From: Ferriphaselus sp. R-1
GTDB lineage: Bacteria > Pseudomonadota > Gammaproteobacteria > Burkholderiales > Gallionellaceae
Direction: 5' to 3'
Assembly: GCF_000746095.1 (NCBI RefSeq)
Contig: NZ_JQKP01000018.1
Span: forward strand, 7,501-43,836
Length of the DNA stretch: 36,336 nt
Both the position numbers and the translations under genes were made by a program. The notes below the pieces were generated by a model, which saw nothing but the letters and a program-made list of their open reading frames with translations, did not search any database and was not told the DNA's origin. Positions 1 through 10,751 of the stretch are shown piece by piece. Position 1 is the stretch's first letter. Every line of letters starts with the position of its first letter.

Positions 1-365
1 TTGGGCATCCAGCGGGCCATGAAGCGACGGTCCTGGCAGATCGAGTTGCCGCACATCGGCGAGGTGCGTGCCGGGACGTATTCTTGCAGGAAGGCCAGCA
101 TCTGGGTCTCGACCGCCGCCTCGTCCAGCGCGGAGGCCTTGACCTTGTCGATCAGGCCGGATTTGCCGTGGGTGGATTTGTTCCAGTTGTCCATGCCATC
201 GAGGATCGCGTCGGGCTGATGCACCACCAGCACCGGCGCTTCGGCCACCGTTTCCAGGTTGGCATCGGTGATGACCATGGCGATCTCGATGATGCGATCG
301 CTGTCCGGAGAGAGGCCGGTCATTTCCATGTCCAGCCATATTAGGTGGTTCTGATTCTGTGCCAT
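1..365 (-). CDS. orn: Oligoribonuclease, N-terminal part (runs off the window)
   Basis: Oligoribonuclease is a DEDDh-family 3'-5' exonuclease that degrades 2-5 nt RNAs, including linear pGpG from c-di-GMP breakdown. Reading leftward from ATG at 365, the protein starts [18 protein letters not shown]. This has the ExoI motif D12-x-E14 and continues through [12 protein letters not shown] and [18 protein letters not shown], all typical of Orn. About 121 residues are present; the C-terminal third, with the remaining catalytic Asp and His, lies outside the window. The gene is divergent from the Ste24-like protease, leaving only about 70 bp for both promoters. Identification is confident; the 3' end is not visible. 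Confidence 0.93.
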   Translation of the reverse strand, partial: MAQNQNHLIWLDMEMTGLSPDSDRIIEIAMVITDANLETVAEAPVLVVHQPDAILDGMDNWNKSTHGKSGLIDKVKASALDEAAVETQMLAFLQEYVPARTSPMCGNSICQDRRFMARWMP

Positions 366-438
366 AATCCGCAGCCCTGAGTAATAGATTCGGCGCGTAT
401 TGTGGCACAAGCCCCGCCGCCGCGACCACAGGAATTCC

Positions 439-1698
439 ATGACCGCATCCCAATTCTCGCTGCTGTTCGTTGCCACGCTGCTGCTCACCACCGGCGCAAA
501 ATTATGGCTGGCGCGCCGTCATCTGAGTCATGTCAGCCGCAACCGCGACACAGTGCCTGCCGCCTTTCAGGATCGCATCGCGCTGGACGCTCACCAAAAG
601 GCCGCCGACTACACCGCCGCCAAAACGCGACTTGCGCTGTACGCCACCGGCTTCGATGCGCTGATGCTGGTCGCGTTCACCCTCGGCGGCGGCATCCAGC
701 TCGTCGCCGACTTCTGGCACGCCCGGATCGACTCGCCCATCGTGCTGGGCGTAGCCATCATCGTTTCCGTGATGCTGCTGACCGCCCTGCTGGAGATGCC
801 GTTCGGCCTGTACCGCACCTTCGTCGTCGAAGCCCGCTTCGGCTTCAACAAGATGACGTTCGGTTTGTATCTGGTCGATGCGATCAAGGGCATGCTGGTC
901 GGTGCCGTGCTCGGCTTGCCGCTGCTCTACGGCGTGCTCTGGCTGATGGGACGCATGGGCGAGCACTGGTGGCTGTACGTGTGGGGTGTCTGGGTGACCT
1001 TCAATCTGCTGATCCTGTTCATCTACCCCAGCTACATCGCGCCGCTGTTCAACAAGTTCCAGCCCCTGCAAGATGATGCCTTACGCTCCCGCATCGAGGC
1101 GCTACTGACCAAGTGCGGCTTCACCAGCAGCGGCCTGTTCGTGATGGATGGCTCGCGCCGCAGCTCGCACGGCAACGCCTATTTCACCGGCTTCGGCAAG
1201 ACCAAGCGCATCGTGTTCTTTGACACCTTGCTGCAACGCCTGTCGCCGACCGAGATCGAAGCAGTGCTGGCGCACGAGCTCGGCCACTTCAAGCGCCGCC
1301 ACATCGTCCAGCGCATCGTGCTGACGTTCGCACTCAGCCTGGCCTTCCTGTGGATACTTGCGCAACTCATGCACGCGGAGTGGTTCTATGCCGGGTTGGG
1401 CATCACCACTCCGTCCACCGCACTGGCACTGCAACTGTTCTTCATGGTGATGCCGATGTTCGGCTTCCTGCTGCAGCCGCTGTCCTCGGCGTTCTCGCGC
1501 CGTCACGAATTCCAGGCCGACGCTTACGCTGCAGCACAGACCGATGCCCGCGACCTGAGCAACGCGCTGGTCAAGCTGTATCAGGACAACGCCGCCACGC
1601 TGACCCCCGACCCGGTCTACTCCACGTTCTACGATTCGCACCCGCCCGCGCTGGCACGCATCGCCCATCTGCAAACCTTACAAGGAGACTCGATATGA
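439..1698 (+). CDS. M48-family (Ste24/CAAX prenyl protease-like) membrane metalloprotease
   Basis: A 419-aa integral membrane zinc protease of the M48A/Ste24 type. Bacterial members are thought to act in envelope protein quality control. The zinc motif HELGH is at about H279-H283, with the third ligand in the HEFQAD segment (E357). Several hydrophobic segments flank it, including 1-20, about 70-90, 110-130, 165-190 and 200-220. An upstream in-frame ATG at 400 exists, but 439 is preferred: it follows AGGAA at suitable spacing and begins with the hydrophobic segment [16 protein letters not shown]. The stop overlaps the ATG of the cytochrome gene (ATGA), so the two are translationally coupled. 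The natural bacterial substrate is unknown. Confidence 0.9.
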   Translation: MTASQFSLLFVATLLLTTGAKLWLARRHLSHVSRNRDTVPAAFQDRIALDAHQKAADYTAAKTRLALYATGFDALMLVAFTLGGGIQLVADFWHARIDSPIVLGVAIIVSVMLLTALLEMPFGLYRTFVVEARFGFNKMTFGLYLVDAIKGMLVGAVLGLPLLYGVLWLMGRMGEHWWLYVWGVWVTFNLLILFIYPSYIAPLFNKFQPLQDDALRSRIEALLTKCGFTSSGLFVMDGSRRSSHGNAYFTGFGKTKRIVFFDTLLQRLSPTEIEAVLAHELGHFKRRHIVQRIVLTFALSLAFLWILAQLMHAEWFYAGLGITTPSTALALQLFFMVMPMFGFLLQPLSSAFSRRHEFQADAYAAAQTDARDLSNALVKLYQDNAATLTPDPVYSTFYDSHPPALARIAHLQTLQGDSI

Positions 1699-2000
1699 AG
1701 CTGCTCACCGCCTTGATGTTCATGGCACTGGCTGGCACCGCGACCGCCAATCCCTTCCCCAACGGCAACGCCGACACCGGCAAGAAACTGTTCGACAAGA
1801 ACAAATGCTCCAGCTGCCACGTCGCCATGCTGGGCGGCGACGGCAGCGCCATCTTCACCCGCCCCAACCGCAAGGTCGGCACGCCGCAACAGATGCTGAG
1901 CCAGATGGATGCCTGCTCCGCCGCTGCCGGCATCACGCTGTCGGCAGACGAGAAACAGCACCTCGGCGCTTACCTCAATCGCTATTACAACTTCAAGTGA
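1695..2000 (+). CDS. Small periplasmic c-type cytochrome
   Basis: A 101-aa protein with an N-terminal signal peptide ([18 protein letters not shown]) and a single haem c site, CSSCH, at about residues 37-41. A monohaem class I-like cytochrome is expected, exported and haemylated in the periplasm. The axial Met is probably one of those in the MLSQMDAC segment. An AAGGAG box lies about 8 nt before the ATG. The start codon overlaps the stop of the Ste24-like protease (ATGA). The electron donor and acceptor cannot be inferred. Coupling to a protease and rsgA looks like genomic packing rather than a pathway. Confidence 0.88.
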   Translation: MKLLTALMFMALAGTATANPFPNGNADTGKKLFDKNKCSSCHVAMLGGDGSAIFTRPNRKVGTPQQMLSQMDACSAAAGITLSADEKQHLGAYLNRYYNFK

Positions 2001-2010
2001 GCCAGCTCCG

Positions 2011-2907
2011 TTGACCCAGCCCCTCATCGGCCAGATCGTCGCCGCCTTCGGTCGTCAGTATCTGGTCAAACTACCGGATGGTGAAGCCATCGCCTGCGTG
2101 ACGCGCGGCAAGAAGAGTGAGGCGGTGTGCGGCGACCGCGTCGAGCTACAGCGCACAGCGGCCGCCAGTACCGACCAGTCCATCAGCTCGCAAGGTGTGA
2201 TCGACCGCATCCTGCCGCGCACCAGCCTGCTACACCGCTCCGATGCCTTCAAGGAAAAGCTGATCGCCGCCAACGTCACGCAGATCGTCGTCGTCGTCGC
2301 CAGCGAGCCTTCGTTCAGCGACGAGCTGCTGGCGCGCTGCCTGATCGCTGCCGAAGACCAAGACCTCGACGTGCTGATCGTACTCAACAAGTGCGATCTG
2401 ACCGAGCCTGCGGTCGCCGCCCGCGCCCGCCTGGAGCCCTACCGCGCCATCGGCTACCGCGTGCTGGAACTCACTGCCCGCGACAACGCCGAGCCGTTGC
2501 GCCCGCTGCTGCACGGCCAGCAGAGCGTGCTGGTTGGCCAGTCCGGTATGGGCAAATCGACTCTCATCAACGCGCTGCTGCCGGATGCCCAAGCCGCCAC
2601 CCGCGAGATCTCGACGGCGCTGGATTCCGGCAAGCACACCACCACCCACGCCAAACTCTACCGACTGGACGAATACAGCACGCTAATCGACTGCCCCGGC
2701 GTACAGGCGTTCGGCCTGCATCATCTGGATGCCGCCGCCATCGCTGCCGGATTCGTCGAATTCTCGCCGTATCGCGGCCAGTGTCGCTTTTACAACTGCC
2801 GCCACCAGACCGAGCCGGGTTGTGCGCTGACCGAAGCGGCCAAGGAAGGAAAGATAGATGCGCGCCGGATGCAGCTGTTTCAGAGCATCAGCGGCGCGCA
2901 GAAGTAA
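2011..2907 (+). CDS. rsgA: Ribosome small-subunit biogenesis GTPase RsgA
   Basis: RsgA (YjeQ/YloQ) is a circularly permuted GTPase that assists late 30S maturation. The permuted G-motif order is visible: NKCD (G4, about 126-129), GQSGMGKST (G1/P-loop, 176-184), then DCPG (G3, 227-230). An N-terminal OB-fold precedes them. A C-terminal zinc site follows, with C258, C263, H265 and C271. With the TTG start at 2011 the protein has 298 aa, normal for the family. An ATG at 1909 in the same frame lies inside the cytochrome gene and would add non-conserved sequence, so TTG is preferred despite a weak Shine-Dalgarno. The gene sits 10 nt after the cytochrome stop, as the third gene of the run. Confidence 0.93.
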   Translation: MTQPLIGQIVAAFGRQYLVKLPDGEAIACVTRGKKSEAVCGDRVELQRTAAASTDQSISSQGVIDRILPRTSLLHRSDAFKEKLIAANVTQIVVVVASEPSFSDELLARCLIAAEDQDLDVLIVLNKCDLTEPAVAARARLEPYRAIGYRVLELTARDNAEPLRPLLHGQQSVLVGQSGMGKSTLINALLPDAQAATREISTALDSGKHTTTHAKLYRLDEYSTLIDCPGVQAFGLHHLDAAAIAAGFVEFSPYRGQCRFYNCRHQTEPGCALTEAAKEGKIDARRMQLFQSISGAQK

Positions 2908-3369
2908 TCAGGACATATAGCGGGCGTAGAGCTTGGCCAGCGCGCTGGTGACGTGCATGGATGCGCGCGAGTAGTCGCCGGTGGTCAGCATGACGCGAGC
3001 CTGCTCCTTGTCGCCAGTCAGTGCCTCACGCAATACGTTCGCCGCGCAGCGATGGAACGTGGCGTGATCGTCGCGCAGTTTCTCGAACAGCATGCTGTCC
3101 TCGTAGCGCCTCCCTCCTTCGCCATGGATCCATTTGCCCAGCACGCACTGATCGTCGCGACCGATCACGTCTGGATCCAGCGTTTCGGTACTGGTCCCGT
3201 CGATCACTGCGGACAAGCGCAGCTTCCATTTCATGTGGGCATCGATCGCAGTCTTGAAGTTGAGACCGCCCAACTCCTCCTTACCGGCATCGAACACCAG
3301 CTCTCCCGGCTCGTCCGCATTTGCCGTACCGCCACCACCCAGCTTCTTCAGCCAATCAAAGATACGCAT
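2908..3369 (-). CDS. CZB (chemoreceptor zinc-binding) domain protein
   Basis: A 153-aa soluble protein. The first 20 residues (MRIFDWLKKLGGGG) form a lead-in. The rest matches the CZB domain: a His in FKTAIDAHMKWK (about residue 47), CVLGKWIHGEG (Cys in the 70s), and HATFHRCAANVL near residue 103. These give the His/Cys set that binds zinc in CZB proteins. CZB domains usually sit on chemoreceptors or diguanylate cyclases and sense zinc or hypochlorous acid. Here the domain stands alone, so it probably acts in trans. The ATG at 3369 follows GGAGAG. The stop directly abuts the rsgA stop (convergent, no gap). Confidence 0.82.
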   Translation of the reverse strand: MRIFDWLKKLGGGGTANADEPGELVFDAGKEELGGLNFKTAIDAHMKWKLRLSAVIDGTSTETLDPDVIGRDDQCVLGKWIHGEGGRRYEDSMLFEKLRDDHATFHRCAANVLREALTGDKEQARVMLTTGDYSRASMHVTSALAKLYARYMS

Positions 3370-3540
3370 CACCGCTCTCCATGTAGTTGTCTCGCACAGC
3401 CGAGCATCACACTCGGGTTTCACTGCCGGGCGCAGTGTAAGTCCGAAAAATCAGGGGGTCAAATGTAATGACCGGATTAACAGGACTGCGCTATCGCGTA
3501 GAATTCGCCTCCCTGCTGCCGTCATTGCGCCTCGCTAAAA

Positions 3541-5475
3541 TTGATCTCATCCGAAAAACTTCACCAGCTGTTTGACCCGGACGGCGCCTTGGCCACGCGC
3601 ATCAGCGGATTCAGGCCGCGCGCGCAACAGCTCGAACTGGCACAAGCCATACTTTCCGCCATCCAGAGCAACGGTCAGCTCATCGCCGAGGCGGGCACCG
3701 GCACGGGCAAGACTTTCGCCTATTTGGTTCCGGCACTGCTGGCGGGCGGCAAGGTCATCATCTCCACCGGCACCAAGAACCTGCAAGACCAGTTGTTCCA
3801 GAAAGACTTGCCGACGGTGCGCGATGCGCTCAAGGCACCGATCTCCGTGGCACTGCTCAAAGGCCGCTCCAACTATGTCTGCCATTACCATCTGGCACGC
3901 ACCCAGTCCGATGGCCGCTTCGCCACCCGCGAGGACGTCAAGCATCTGGGCAAGATCGCCCAATACGCCAAGATCAGCCAGAGCGGCGACAAGAGCGGGC
4001 TGGCCGACGTGCCGGAGACCTCGCCGGTGTGGATGCAAGTCACTTCGACCCGTGACAACTGTCTGGGGCAGGAATGCCCGAACCACGAAGAGTGTTTTGT
4101 GCTCAAGGCGCGCAAGGAGGCGATGCAGGCCGACGTGGTGGTGGTCAACCATCACCTGTTCTTTGCCGACGTGATGCTGCGCGACGAAGGCGTGGCCGAG
4201 CTGCTGCCCGCCGTCAATACCGTCATCTTCGACGAAGCGCACCAACTGCCGGAGACCGCCAGCCTGTTCTTCGGCGAGAGCATTTCGACCTCCCAATTGA
4301 TGGATCTGGCACGTGATGCCCGGCTGGAGGCGGCGACCTCGGCCAAGGATTTCGCGCCTTTGCCGCTGGCCGCCGATGCGCTGGACAAGGCCTCCCGCGA
4401 CTTGCGCCTGGTGTTCAAGAAGGAAGGTCGCCTGGCCGCTGTCGCCACCGAGAGTTTCAAGGAGTTCACGCCCGCCCTGAACACGGTACACGAGAAGCTC
4501 AACCATCTGGTCGGCCTGCTCGAAAAACAGGCCGAACGCAGCGAGGGTCTGGAGCATTGTTGGCAACGTGCCCAGGCACTGGCGCAACAACTCAAGCAGT
4601 GGCGCGACGGCGACGTGCCCGACAAAGTGCGCTGGCTGGAGATCTTCCACCATTCCATGCAGCTCAACACCACGCCGCTGTCCATCGCCGAGATCTTCGC
4701 CAAGCAGATCGACGGCCATCCGCGCGCATGGATCTTCACCTCAGCCACCTTGGCGGTAAAGCAGGACTTCAGCCATTATCAGGCCGAGATGGGACTGCTG
4801 GACGCACGCACCGCCTGCTGGGACAGTCCGTTCAACTATCCCGAGCAAGCGCTGCTCTACGTGCCGCAGAACCTGCCCGAGCCGAACAGCGAAGGCTATA
4901 CCGATGCGGTGGTGCAGGCCGCCCTGCCGCTGATCGAGGCCAGCAAAGGCCGCGCGTTCCTGTTGTTCACCAGCCTGCGCGCCATGCAGCGCGCCTACGA
5001 CGTGCTGATCGCCGAATTCGACCGCAAGAGCCTGAAATACCCACTGATGATGCAGGGCGACGGTTCGCGCAACGAGTTGCTGCGGCGTTTCCGCGAGCAC
5101 GGCAACGCCGTACTGTTGGGCAGCCAGTCGTTCTGGGAAGGGGTGGATGTGCGCGGCGAGGCACTGTCGCTGGTCATCATCGACAAGCTGCCGTTCGCCC
5201 CGCCGGACGACCCGGTGCTGGCAGCACGCATCGCCGAGCTGAACAAACAGGGCCGCAACGCCTTCATGGAATACCAGCTGCCGCGCACAGTGATCAATCT
5301 CAAACAGGGTGCCGGACGCTTGATCCGCGACGAAGCGGATCGCGGCGTGCTGATGATCTGCGACCGACGCCTGATCTCCAAACACTACGGCAAACGCATC
5401 TGGCAAAGCCTGCCGCCGTTCAGGCGCACACGCGACGAGGCAACAGCTGTGGAGTTCTTTAAGATAACGGAATGA
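3541..5475 (+). CDS. ATP-dependent DNA helicase, YoaA/DinG (XPD-like) family
   Basis: A 644-aa superfamily 2 helicase with a 4Fe-4S cluster. Visible motifs are Walker A AGTGTGKT (51-58), four cluster cysteines (C114, C174, C179, C185), and DEAH at 231-234. Motif III-like FTSATL and the C-terminal motif VI segment QGAGRLIRDEADRG are also present. The family unwinds 5'-tailed DNA and acts in replication-linked repair; YoaA works with the Pol III chi subunit in E. coli. The start is TTG at 3541; no ATG lies nearby in frame that keeps the conserved N-terminus. The gene is single and convergent with the GGDEF-EAL gene, with 2 nt between the stops. YoaA is favoured over DinG by length and cysteine pattern. 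Confidence 0.9.
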   Translation: MISSEKLHQLFDPDGALATRISGFRPRAQQLELAQAILSAIQSNGQLIAEAGTGTGKTFAYLVPALLAGGKVIISTGTKNLQDQLFQKDLPTVRDALKAPISVALLKGRSNYVCHYHLARTQSDGRFATREDVKHLGKIAQYAKISQSGDKSGLADVPETSPVWMQVTSTRDNCLGQECPNHEECFVLKARKEAMQADVVVVNHHLFFADVMLRDEGVAELLPAVNTVIFDEAHQLPETASLFFGESISTSQLMDLARDARLEAATSAKDFAPLPLAADALDKASRDLRLVFKKEGRLAAVATESFKEFTPALNTVHEKLNHLVGLLEKQAERSEGLEHCWQRAQALAQQLKQWRDGDVPDKVRWLEIFHHSMQLNTTPLSIAEIFAKQIDGHPRAWIFTSATLAVKQDFSHYQAEMGLLDARTACWDSPFNYPEQALLYVPQNLPEPNSEGYTDAVVQAALPLIEASKGRAFLLFTSLRAMQRAYDVLIAEFDRKSLKYPLMMQGDGSRNELLRRFREHGNAVLLGSQSFWEGVDVRGEALSLVIIDKLPFAPPDDPVLAARIAELNKQGRNAFMEYQLPRTVINLKQGAGRLIRDEADRGVLMICDRRLISKHYGKRIWQSLPPFRRTRDEATAVEFFKITE

Positions 5476-5477
5476 AC

Positions 5478-7199
5478 TCAGGCCGACGTGCCGTGTTCCG
5501 CCTGCCAAACCTTGATCCAATCCAGTACCTGCTCACCCGGCATAGGACGAGCGATACCAAAACCCTGGGCGAAATCACAGCCCAGTTCGAGCAGCTTGGC
5601 CGCGTGTTCGGCAGTCTCCACACCCTCCGCCACCACTTTGCGGCGAAATACTTTGGCCAACTGGATGATGCCGCCGATGATGGCTTGATCTTCACTGTCG
5701 TGCAGCATGTCACGCACAAAGCTTTGGTCAACCTTGAGCGTGCTCACTGGCAACTTCTTGAGATACGCCAACGATGAATAACCGGTACCAAAATCATCCA
5801 GCGCAAAGGTGATACCCAGGCTCTCTACAGAGCTGCGTATGATCTGGGCACCCCGGCTGATCTCCAGCGCCGCCGTCTCCAGTATCTCCATCTCGATAGA
5901 GATCGCAGGCACATCAGGATACCGCGCCAGTATCTCCCGCACATGTTCGACGAAATCGGTTTGTTGCATCTGACGGGCAGCGATGTTGACACTGACTGGT
6001 ATGCAGAAGCCCGCGACCTGCCATTGCCGTATCTGCTCAAGTGCATGATCCAGCACCCATTCACCCACCTCAACGATCAGATCGGTCGACTCAACCAAGG
6101 GCAAAAAATCGTAAGGACCGACCACCCCGCGTTTGGGGTGTTGCCAGCGCAACAGAGCCTCCATGCCAATGACTTCACCTGTTCGCAGACTGACCTTAGG
6201 CTGGTAGTACAGGCGGAACTCATTGTGGTTCAGCGCTTCCTTGACACGCTCCTGCTCGCGGTAACGCTGCTGGATCTGATGGTCGAGCTTGTTGTCGTAG
6301 AGATGAAAACGATTGCGCCCCCGCTGCTTGGCCTCGTACATTGCCGCATCGGCATGACGCAGCAGCGCATCTCCATCGGCCTCGTCCAGCGGGAAAATGG
6401 TCAGGCCGATACTCGCAGACACCGTCAACTCCAGGCTCTGCACATTAAACGGCAAGGCTACCGCCTGCAAAATCCGATCCACTGCCGGCTCGACCTCGTT
6501 CAGGTCACGTAAGCTGGAAAGCAGAATGACGAACTCGTCGCCGCCGATACGTGCGACGGTATCTCCCGCCCGCACCGCATCCTGCAACCGGGCGGACACC
6601 GCTACCAGCAAGTCATCTCCCACATCATGGCCATAGCGATCATTGATCGGCTTGAAATCGTCCAGATCCATGAAGCAGACCGCCAACAGGCTGTTGTTGC
6701 GCAATGTTTGCGCCATGCCCTGTTGCAACCGGTCGATCATCAGTGAGCGATTCGGCAAGTGCGTCAACAGATCATAGTTGGCCAAATGTACCAAACGCTC
6801 TTCGGCACGCTTCAAATTGACATGGATCGCGACCCGGGCACATACGATGGGCAGGCTGAACGGCTTGGTGATGTAGTCGACCGCACCGACCTGGAATCCC
6901 AGTTCTTGATCCCGGTTGGATGTCTTGGATGTGACGAAGATCACCGGGATCCCTCGCGTAACTGGATTTTCCTTCAGCAGTCGGCAGACTTCATAGCCAT
7001 TGATGTCCGGCATCATCACATCCAGCAGAATCAGATCCGGCGCTGCTGACTCGACCAAAGCCAGTGCTTCCCTGCCCGAGGTGGCAAAAAACACGTCGTA
7101 ATCGCGTTCAAGTGCCTCACCCAAAATCTCGACGTTGAGCGGCAAGTCATCTACGACCAAGATTTGAGCTCGCCTGTTTACCGAAATATCCACAATCAC
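5478..7199 (-). CDS. Response regulator with GGDEF and EAL domains (c-di-GMP turnover)
   Basis: A 573-aa cytoplasmic protein. REC domain: residues 10-125, phospho-acceptor D60 in LILLDVMMP, conserved K112. GGDEF domain: intact motif at 219-223, with an RxxD inhibitory site at 210-213. EAL domain: [31 protein letters not shown]. Both the cyclase and phosphodiesterase signatures are complete, so either activity is possible and REC phosphorylation may set the balance. The ATG overlaps the 3' end of the upstream hybrid kinase gene by 4 nt. Co-translation, and phosphotransfer from that kinase's HPt domain to D60, are therefore likely. Confidence 0.92.
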   Translation of the reverse strand: MIVDISVNRRAQILVVDDLPLNVEILGEALERDYDVFFATSGREALALVESAAPDLILLDVMMPDINGYEVCRLLKENPVTRGIPVIFVTSKTSNRDQELGFQVGAVDYITKPFSLPIVCARVAIHVNLKRAEERLVHLANYDLLTHLPNRSLMIDRLQQGMAQTLRNNSLLAVCFMDLDDFKPINDRYGHDVGDDLLVAVSARLQDAVRAGDTVARIGGDEFVILLSSLRDLNEVEPAVDRILQAVALPFNVQSLELTVSASIGLTIFPLDEADGDALLRHADAAMYEAKQRGRNRFHLYDNKLDHQIQQRYREQERVKEALNHNEFRLYYQPKVSLRTGEVIGMEALLRWQHPKRGVVGPYDFLPLVESTDLIVEVGEWVLDHALEQIRQWQVAGFCIPVSVNIAARQMQQTDFVEHVREILARYPDVPAISIEMEILETAALEISRGAQIIRSSVESLGITFALDDFGTGYSSLAYLKKLPVSTLKVDQSFVRDMLHDSEDQAIIGGIIQLAKVFRRKVVAEGVETAEHAAKLLELGCDFAQGFGIARPMPGEQVLDWIKVWQAEHGTSA

Positions 7200-10100
7200 T
7201 TACCGTTTATTTGCTCCAACAGCTCGTTCAGTTTGACGGACGCTTCGCGGAATTTCAACTGCTTTGCCAACGCAACCACCTCCCCGAAGGGGGCAGCCAG
7301 CGACGTTCCCGACAATTGCCCGGCGAGATTCTCCGATACTTGTTTTGCTTTCAAGCGATTTTGATCGAAGAGATTGCCTAGCACCTGTAATTGCGGCAGC
7401 ACGTGATCGAGCGGAGCGGGGGCCACAGCCACCTGAGGTGCATCTGCCACCTTGCTCCGACCTTCCAAGAAGTCACCTAGTGCGTCCAGCACCCGCGTCA
7501 GCTCAGCTTCGAACTCGGCATGTGTCACGGTCACACCCTCGCCAAGTTCAGCCTCGAATTTTTTTCCGACATGCTGCAACTCCTGAGCACCGACGGTGCC
7601 AGCCAAGCCCTTCAGGGTATGCACCATGCGTTCAGCCTCGTTGAACTTTCCTGCACCGACCAACTCGCGCAAACTCTCTACCGAACCGGAGAAGTCGTCG
7701 TAAAAACTAGCGAGCACAGCACGCATCAATGCCCAATTGCCACCAATCAACTCGACCGCTTCGGCAATGTGTAAGGGAGGGATGTCAAAAGGTCGATCCT
7801 GCGCATCCACATCATCACCGTCATCGTGAACGCCCGCGCCCTGCTCCGCAGCCTGGATCGGGGAGATCCATTTCGTCAGCACCGATACCAGCTTGGCAAA
7901 GTCGATCGGCTTTGCGATGTGGTCATCCATACCCGCAGCGAGTGCTGCATCTTTGTCATGTGTCATCGCAGCAGCCGTCATCGCCAAGATAGGCAGGCGC
8001 TCACCATGCAGGTGCTCACGAATTTGTCGGGTCGCCTCGAAACCATCCATCACCGGCATTTGCAGATCCATCAGCACAGCGCCAAAACGTCCGCCAGCGA
8101 TGATTTTTTGCACGGCCTCCCGACCGTCATTGGCTATCTCCAGCGACAAACCCAGCTTCTCCAGAAAGCCGGAGGCGACCAGTTGATTGGTTGGATTGTC
8201 CTCGACCAGCAAGACATGTGCGCCACGGATCGAATCAGCCGCCGCAAGCAGCGCTGAGTTGCTCTGCCGTCTTTCCACAAGAGGATTGATCGCCGCCATA
8301 CTGCGCGCTGCCACCACCGCCTCAAACAAGCGCGATGGTGTCACCGGTTTATCCAATATCCCATCCATCTTCACCTCTTGGGCAAGCTGGATGACATCCT
8401 GATGCTCATGCGCTGTCACCATGATGACAATCGGCGCATGACTGATCTCGCCCTTGACCACCATCCGGTTGATGCAACGCGTCATCTCGATACCATCCAT
8501 ACCGGGCATCTTCCAGTCGACCAGCAACAATCCGTAAGGAATGGCCGAGTCCCTCAATGCGCACAAACCTTCTTCCGCACTGTGCGCCACAGAAACAACC
8601 GCTCCCCATGAGTCCAGGATGTGACTGAGAGAAACCAGAGAGGCTGCACAGTCGTCCACCACTAGCGCTTTCATGCCAGCGAAATCCTCCGGGATACGTC
8701 TGCGCGGGGGGATCTCGGCCTGCTCGACCAATACCGAGAAGCAAAATGTGCTGCCCTTGCCTTCCTCGCTGGTCACGCTAATGTCCCCCCCCATCAGGGT
8801 GACCAGACGCTTGCTGATGGTGAGCCCCAAACCACTGCCGCCGTATTGCCGGGTGATGGATGAATCCGCTTGTGAGAAGGCCCGGAACAAACGCGCCCGT
8901 TGCTCTTCATTCATGCCAATACCGGTATCCCGCACAGCAAACTTGAGTCGCACTTGCTGCCCCATGACCGGTTCGACCTCTACGCTCACCTGAACCTCGC
9001 CGTGCTGAGTGAACTTGAGTGCATTGCCCACGAGGTTATTCAGCACCTGCGACAATCTCAGCGAGTCGCCTATGTACTCGGTCGGCAGATCGCCGGATTC
9101 ATCGAACACCAATTCGATGCCCTTTTCCTCGGCACGCATCGAAAACAGATTTGCCGTCGCATCCAGCAACTCATCCAGATCGAACCGCGACTGATCGATC
9201 TCCAGCCGTCCAGCCTCGATACGGGAATAGTCGAGAATATCGTTGATGATGCCGAGCAGGCCCTGTGATGAATTCTGAATCTTTTTCATGTAGTCGCGCT
9301 GTTTGCTGCTCAACTCCGTATCCAGCAGCAACTGACTCAAACCGATGACCGCATTCATCGGCGTGCGTATCTCGTGGCTCATATTTGCAAGGAACTCGCT
9401 CTTGGCACGATTGGCCGCTTCGGCTGCCAATGTGGCGGCCTTGAGCTCTTCAGTGCGCTCAGCCACTTTGCTTTCTAGCAGAGCCGCCTCCTGGCGAAGC
9501 TGTTCGGTCATACGCAAACGGTCACGATTGACGACCAATGCCAACAGGGAAGTCACCACCAGCACTGAGGTGAACAACTGGATCAGCACAAGTGATTCGG
9601 TAGCAGAATCAGACGCAAATGGCCCATGACCGTGCGTTGTCCCCCAAATCACCACCGCCATCATAGCGGCATTGAGCAAACTGCAACTGGCTGGCCCGAA
9701 CCGGAACGAACCCCACAGCAGCAAAGGCAGCATCAAGAAGGCCAACGGTGCTTGTGGCAAGCTGAACAGACCATTGAACACCCCCCAAGACAGGCCACAG
9801 GAGGTTATGAATAACAACACGAACTCCACCAGCCTCGCTGCGCGCCACTCCTGCCAGTCCGGCCTATACAAACTCAATAGCAGGGGTGCCACGATCAAGG
9901 TTCCGCCAAGATCACCTATACTCCAGTTGAGCATGACATCGGTGAATGCTGCGAGTGGGATGAAACCCGACAGCCACAAGGACAGAACACCTATGAAGGC
10001 ATTGTGGAAGCTGCCTACTGCCGAGGCTGCGAAGAACGCGAACAGGTTGCGCACCGAGCGGAACAGGTCGGGGCTGCGCATCCAGCGCGGTGCCAGATAG

Positions 10101-10390
10101 CAAACGGTCGCACCTTCGAGCACATTGCCGCTGGCAATCATGAGATGTTTCCACAACTCACCAGGCATGAAGCAATAGCCCAGCAGGAACTGGCCCAGGA
10201 AGATGCCGGGCAATGCTCCATACCCCAAGCGCAATGACAGCGCCATCACTAGCCCCGCAGGCAGCCAGAACGGTGAAGCCGTCCCGCCGATGGTACCAAG
10301 CCCTATACAGACCTTGCCCAGCACCAAGTAAGCCAGTGCACTTGTCAGCCAGACCGCCCACCAATGCCACTTACCATCCAACTTCTGCAT
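7196..10390 (-). CDS. MASE1 hybrid histidine kinase with two receiver domains and HPt
   Basis: A 1064-aa membrane sensor kinase. Residues about 10-290 form a multi-pass MASE1 sensor. A short coiled coil follows, then HisKA with phospho-His H339 ([10 protein letters not shown]). HATPase has an N-box (NLVGNALKF), DTGIGM and [12 protein letters not shown]. Two receiver domains follow ([12 protein letters not shown], then [13 protein letters not shown]), then a C-terminal HPt with VHTLKG. This gives a full His-Asp-His-Asp relay ending on the REC of the overlapping downstream GGDEF-EAL protein. The start ATG follows GGGGTAAG. The ligand of MASE1 is unknown. An Ala/Pro-rich linker precedes the final roughly 70 helical residues after the HPt. 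Confidence 0.92.
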   Translation of the reverse strand: MQKLDGKWHWWAVWLTSALAYLVLGKVCIGLGTIGGTASPFWLPAGLVMALSLRLGYGALPGIFLGQFLLGYCFMPGELWKHLMIASGNVLEGATVCYLAPRWMRSPDLFRSVRNLFAFFAASAVGSFHNAFIGVLSLWLSGFIPLAAFTDVMLNWSIGDLGGTLIVAPLLLSLYRPDWQEWRAARLVEFVLLFITSCGLSWGVFNGLFSLPQAPLAFLMLPLLLWGSFRFGPASCSLLNAAMMAVVIWGTTHGHGPFASDSATESLVLIQLFTSVLVVTSLLALVVNRDRLRMTEQLRQEAALLESKVAERTEELKAATLAAEAANRAKSEFLANMSHEIRTPMNAVIGLSQLLLDTELSSKQRDYMKKIQNSSQGLLGIINDILDYSRIEAGRLEIDQSRFDLDELLDATANLFSMRAEEKGIELVFDESGDLPTEYIGDSLRLSQVLNNLVGNALKFTQHGEVQVSVEVEPVMGQQVRLKFAVRDTGIGMNEEQRARLFRAFSQADSSITRQYGGSGLGLTISKRLVTLMGGDISVTSEEGKGSTFCFSVLVEQAEIPPRRRIPEDFAGMKALVVDDCAASLVSLSHILDSWGAVVSVAHSAEEGLCALRDSAIPYGLLLVDWKMPGMDGIEMTRCINRMVVKGEISHAPIVIMVTAHEHQDVIQLAQEVKMDGILDKPVTPSRLFEAVVAARSMAAINPLVERRQSNSALLAAADSIRGAHVLLVEDNPTNQLVASGFLEKLGLSLEIANDGREAVQKIIAGGRFGAVLMDLQMPVMDGFEATRQIREHLHGERLPILAMTAAAMTHDKDAALAAGMDDHIAKPIDFAKLVSVLTKWISPIQAAEQGAGVHDDGDDVDAQDRPFDIPPLHIAEAVELIGGNWALMRAVLASFYDDFSGSVESLRELVGAGKFNEAERMVHTLKGLAGTVGAQELQHVGKKFEAELGEGVTVTHAEFEAELTRVLDALGDFLEGRSKVADAPQVAVAPAPLDHVLPQLQVLGNLFDQNRLKAKQVSENLAGQLSGTSLAAPFGEVVALAKQLKFREASVKLNELLEQINGK

Positions 10391-10690
10391 GACTTACCCC
10401 ATCGGATACTATAGGTTCCACATTGAACATGATCGTAGACGCGCGCGTACCTACACCCGGATGATTGCCAGACTCGTTGTGCCAGTATGCGTAACCTGGT
10501 CCGACCCAAAGCGGGCCTTTACCGCCGAACCAATGGCTGACATCGCTCATCAGGAACATCCTAACCAGCAATTCATGGCGTGTGTCCAGGCCAAAGCCAT
10601 TACTACCCTTTTGCTCTGGCCACTTTCTGCCCCCAGTTCTAGACCACCCACCTATCGACAATCGGTTCAACGCCGACATTCTTGAGGGTA
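10391..10690 (-). pseudogene. Possible remnant of an outer-membrane-type protein
   Basis: This stretch separates the ankyrin gene from the hybrid kinase gene and holds no intact gene. On the minus strand one frame reads DVSHWFGGKGPLWVGPGYAY, then YWHNESG and IMFNVEPIV. These look like the closing beta-strands of an outer-membrane barrel. Another frame, further upstream, reads FTLKNVGVEPIVDRWVV and stops. The echo NVEPIV/NVGVEPIVD in two frames suggests a decayed, perhaps internally duplicated 3' end. No plausible start, signal peptide or Shine-Dalgarno belongs to it, and the ORF runs into the kinase start. Decayed gene is the best guess; fortuitous ORFs remain possible. Confidence 0.3.
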
Positions 10691-10751
10691 AATGTTGCAT
10701 TCTGCAGCGCGATACATTCAAATACGCAACACCTGTCACGAAGGCGACACC

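Noticed and set aside
3424-3540. Small RNA or riboswitch before the YoaA gene
   Set aside because: No stable conserved structure or terminator was recognised in the 117-nt gap; it is an ordinary divergent promoter region.
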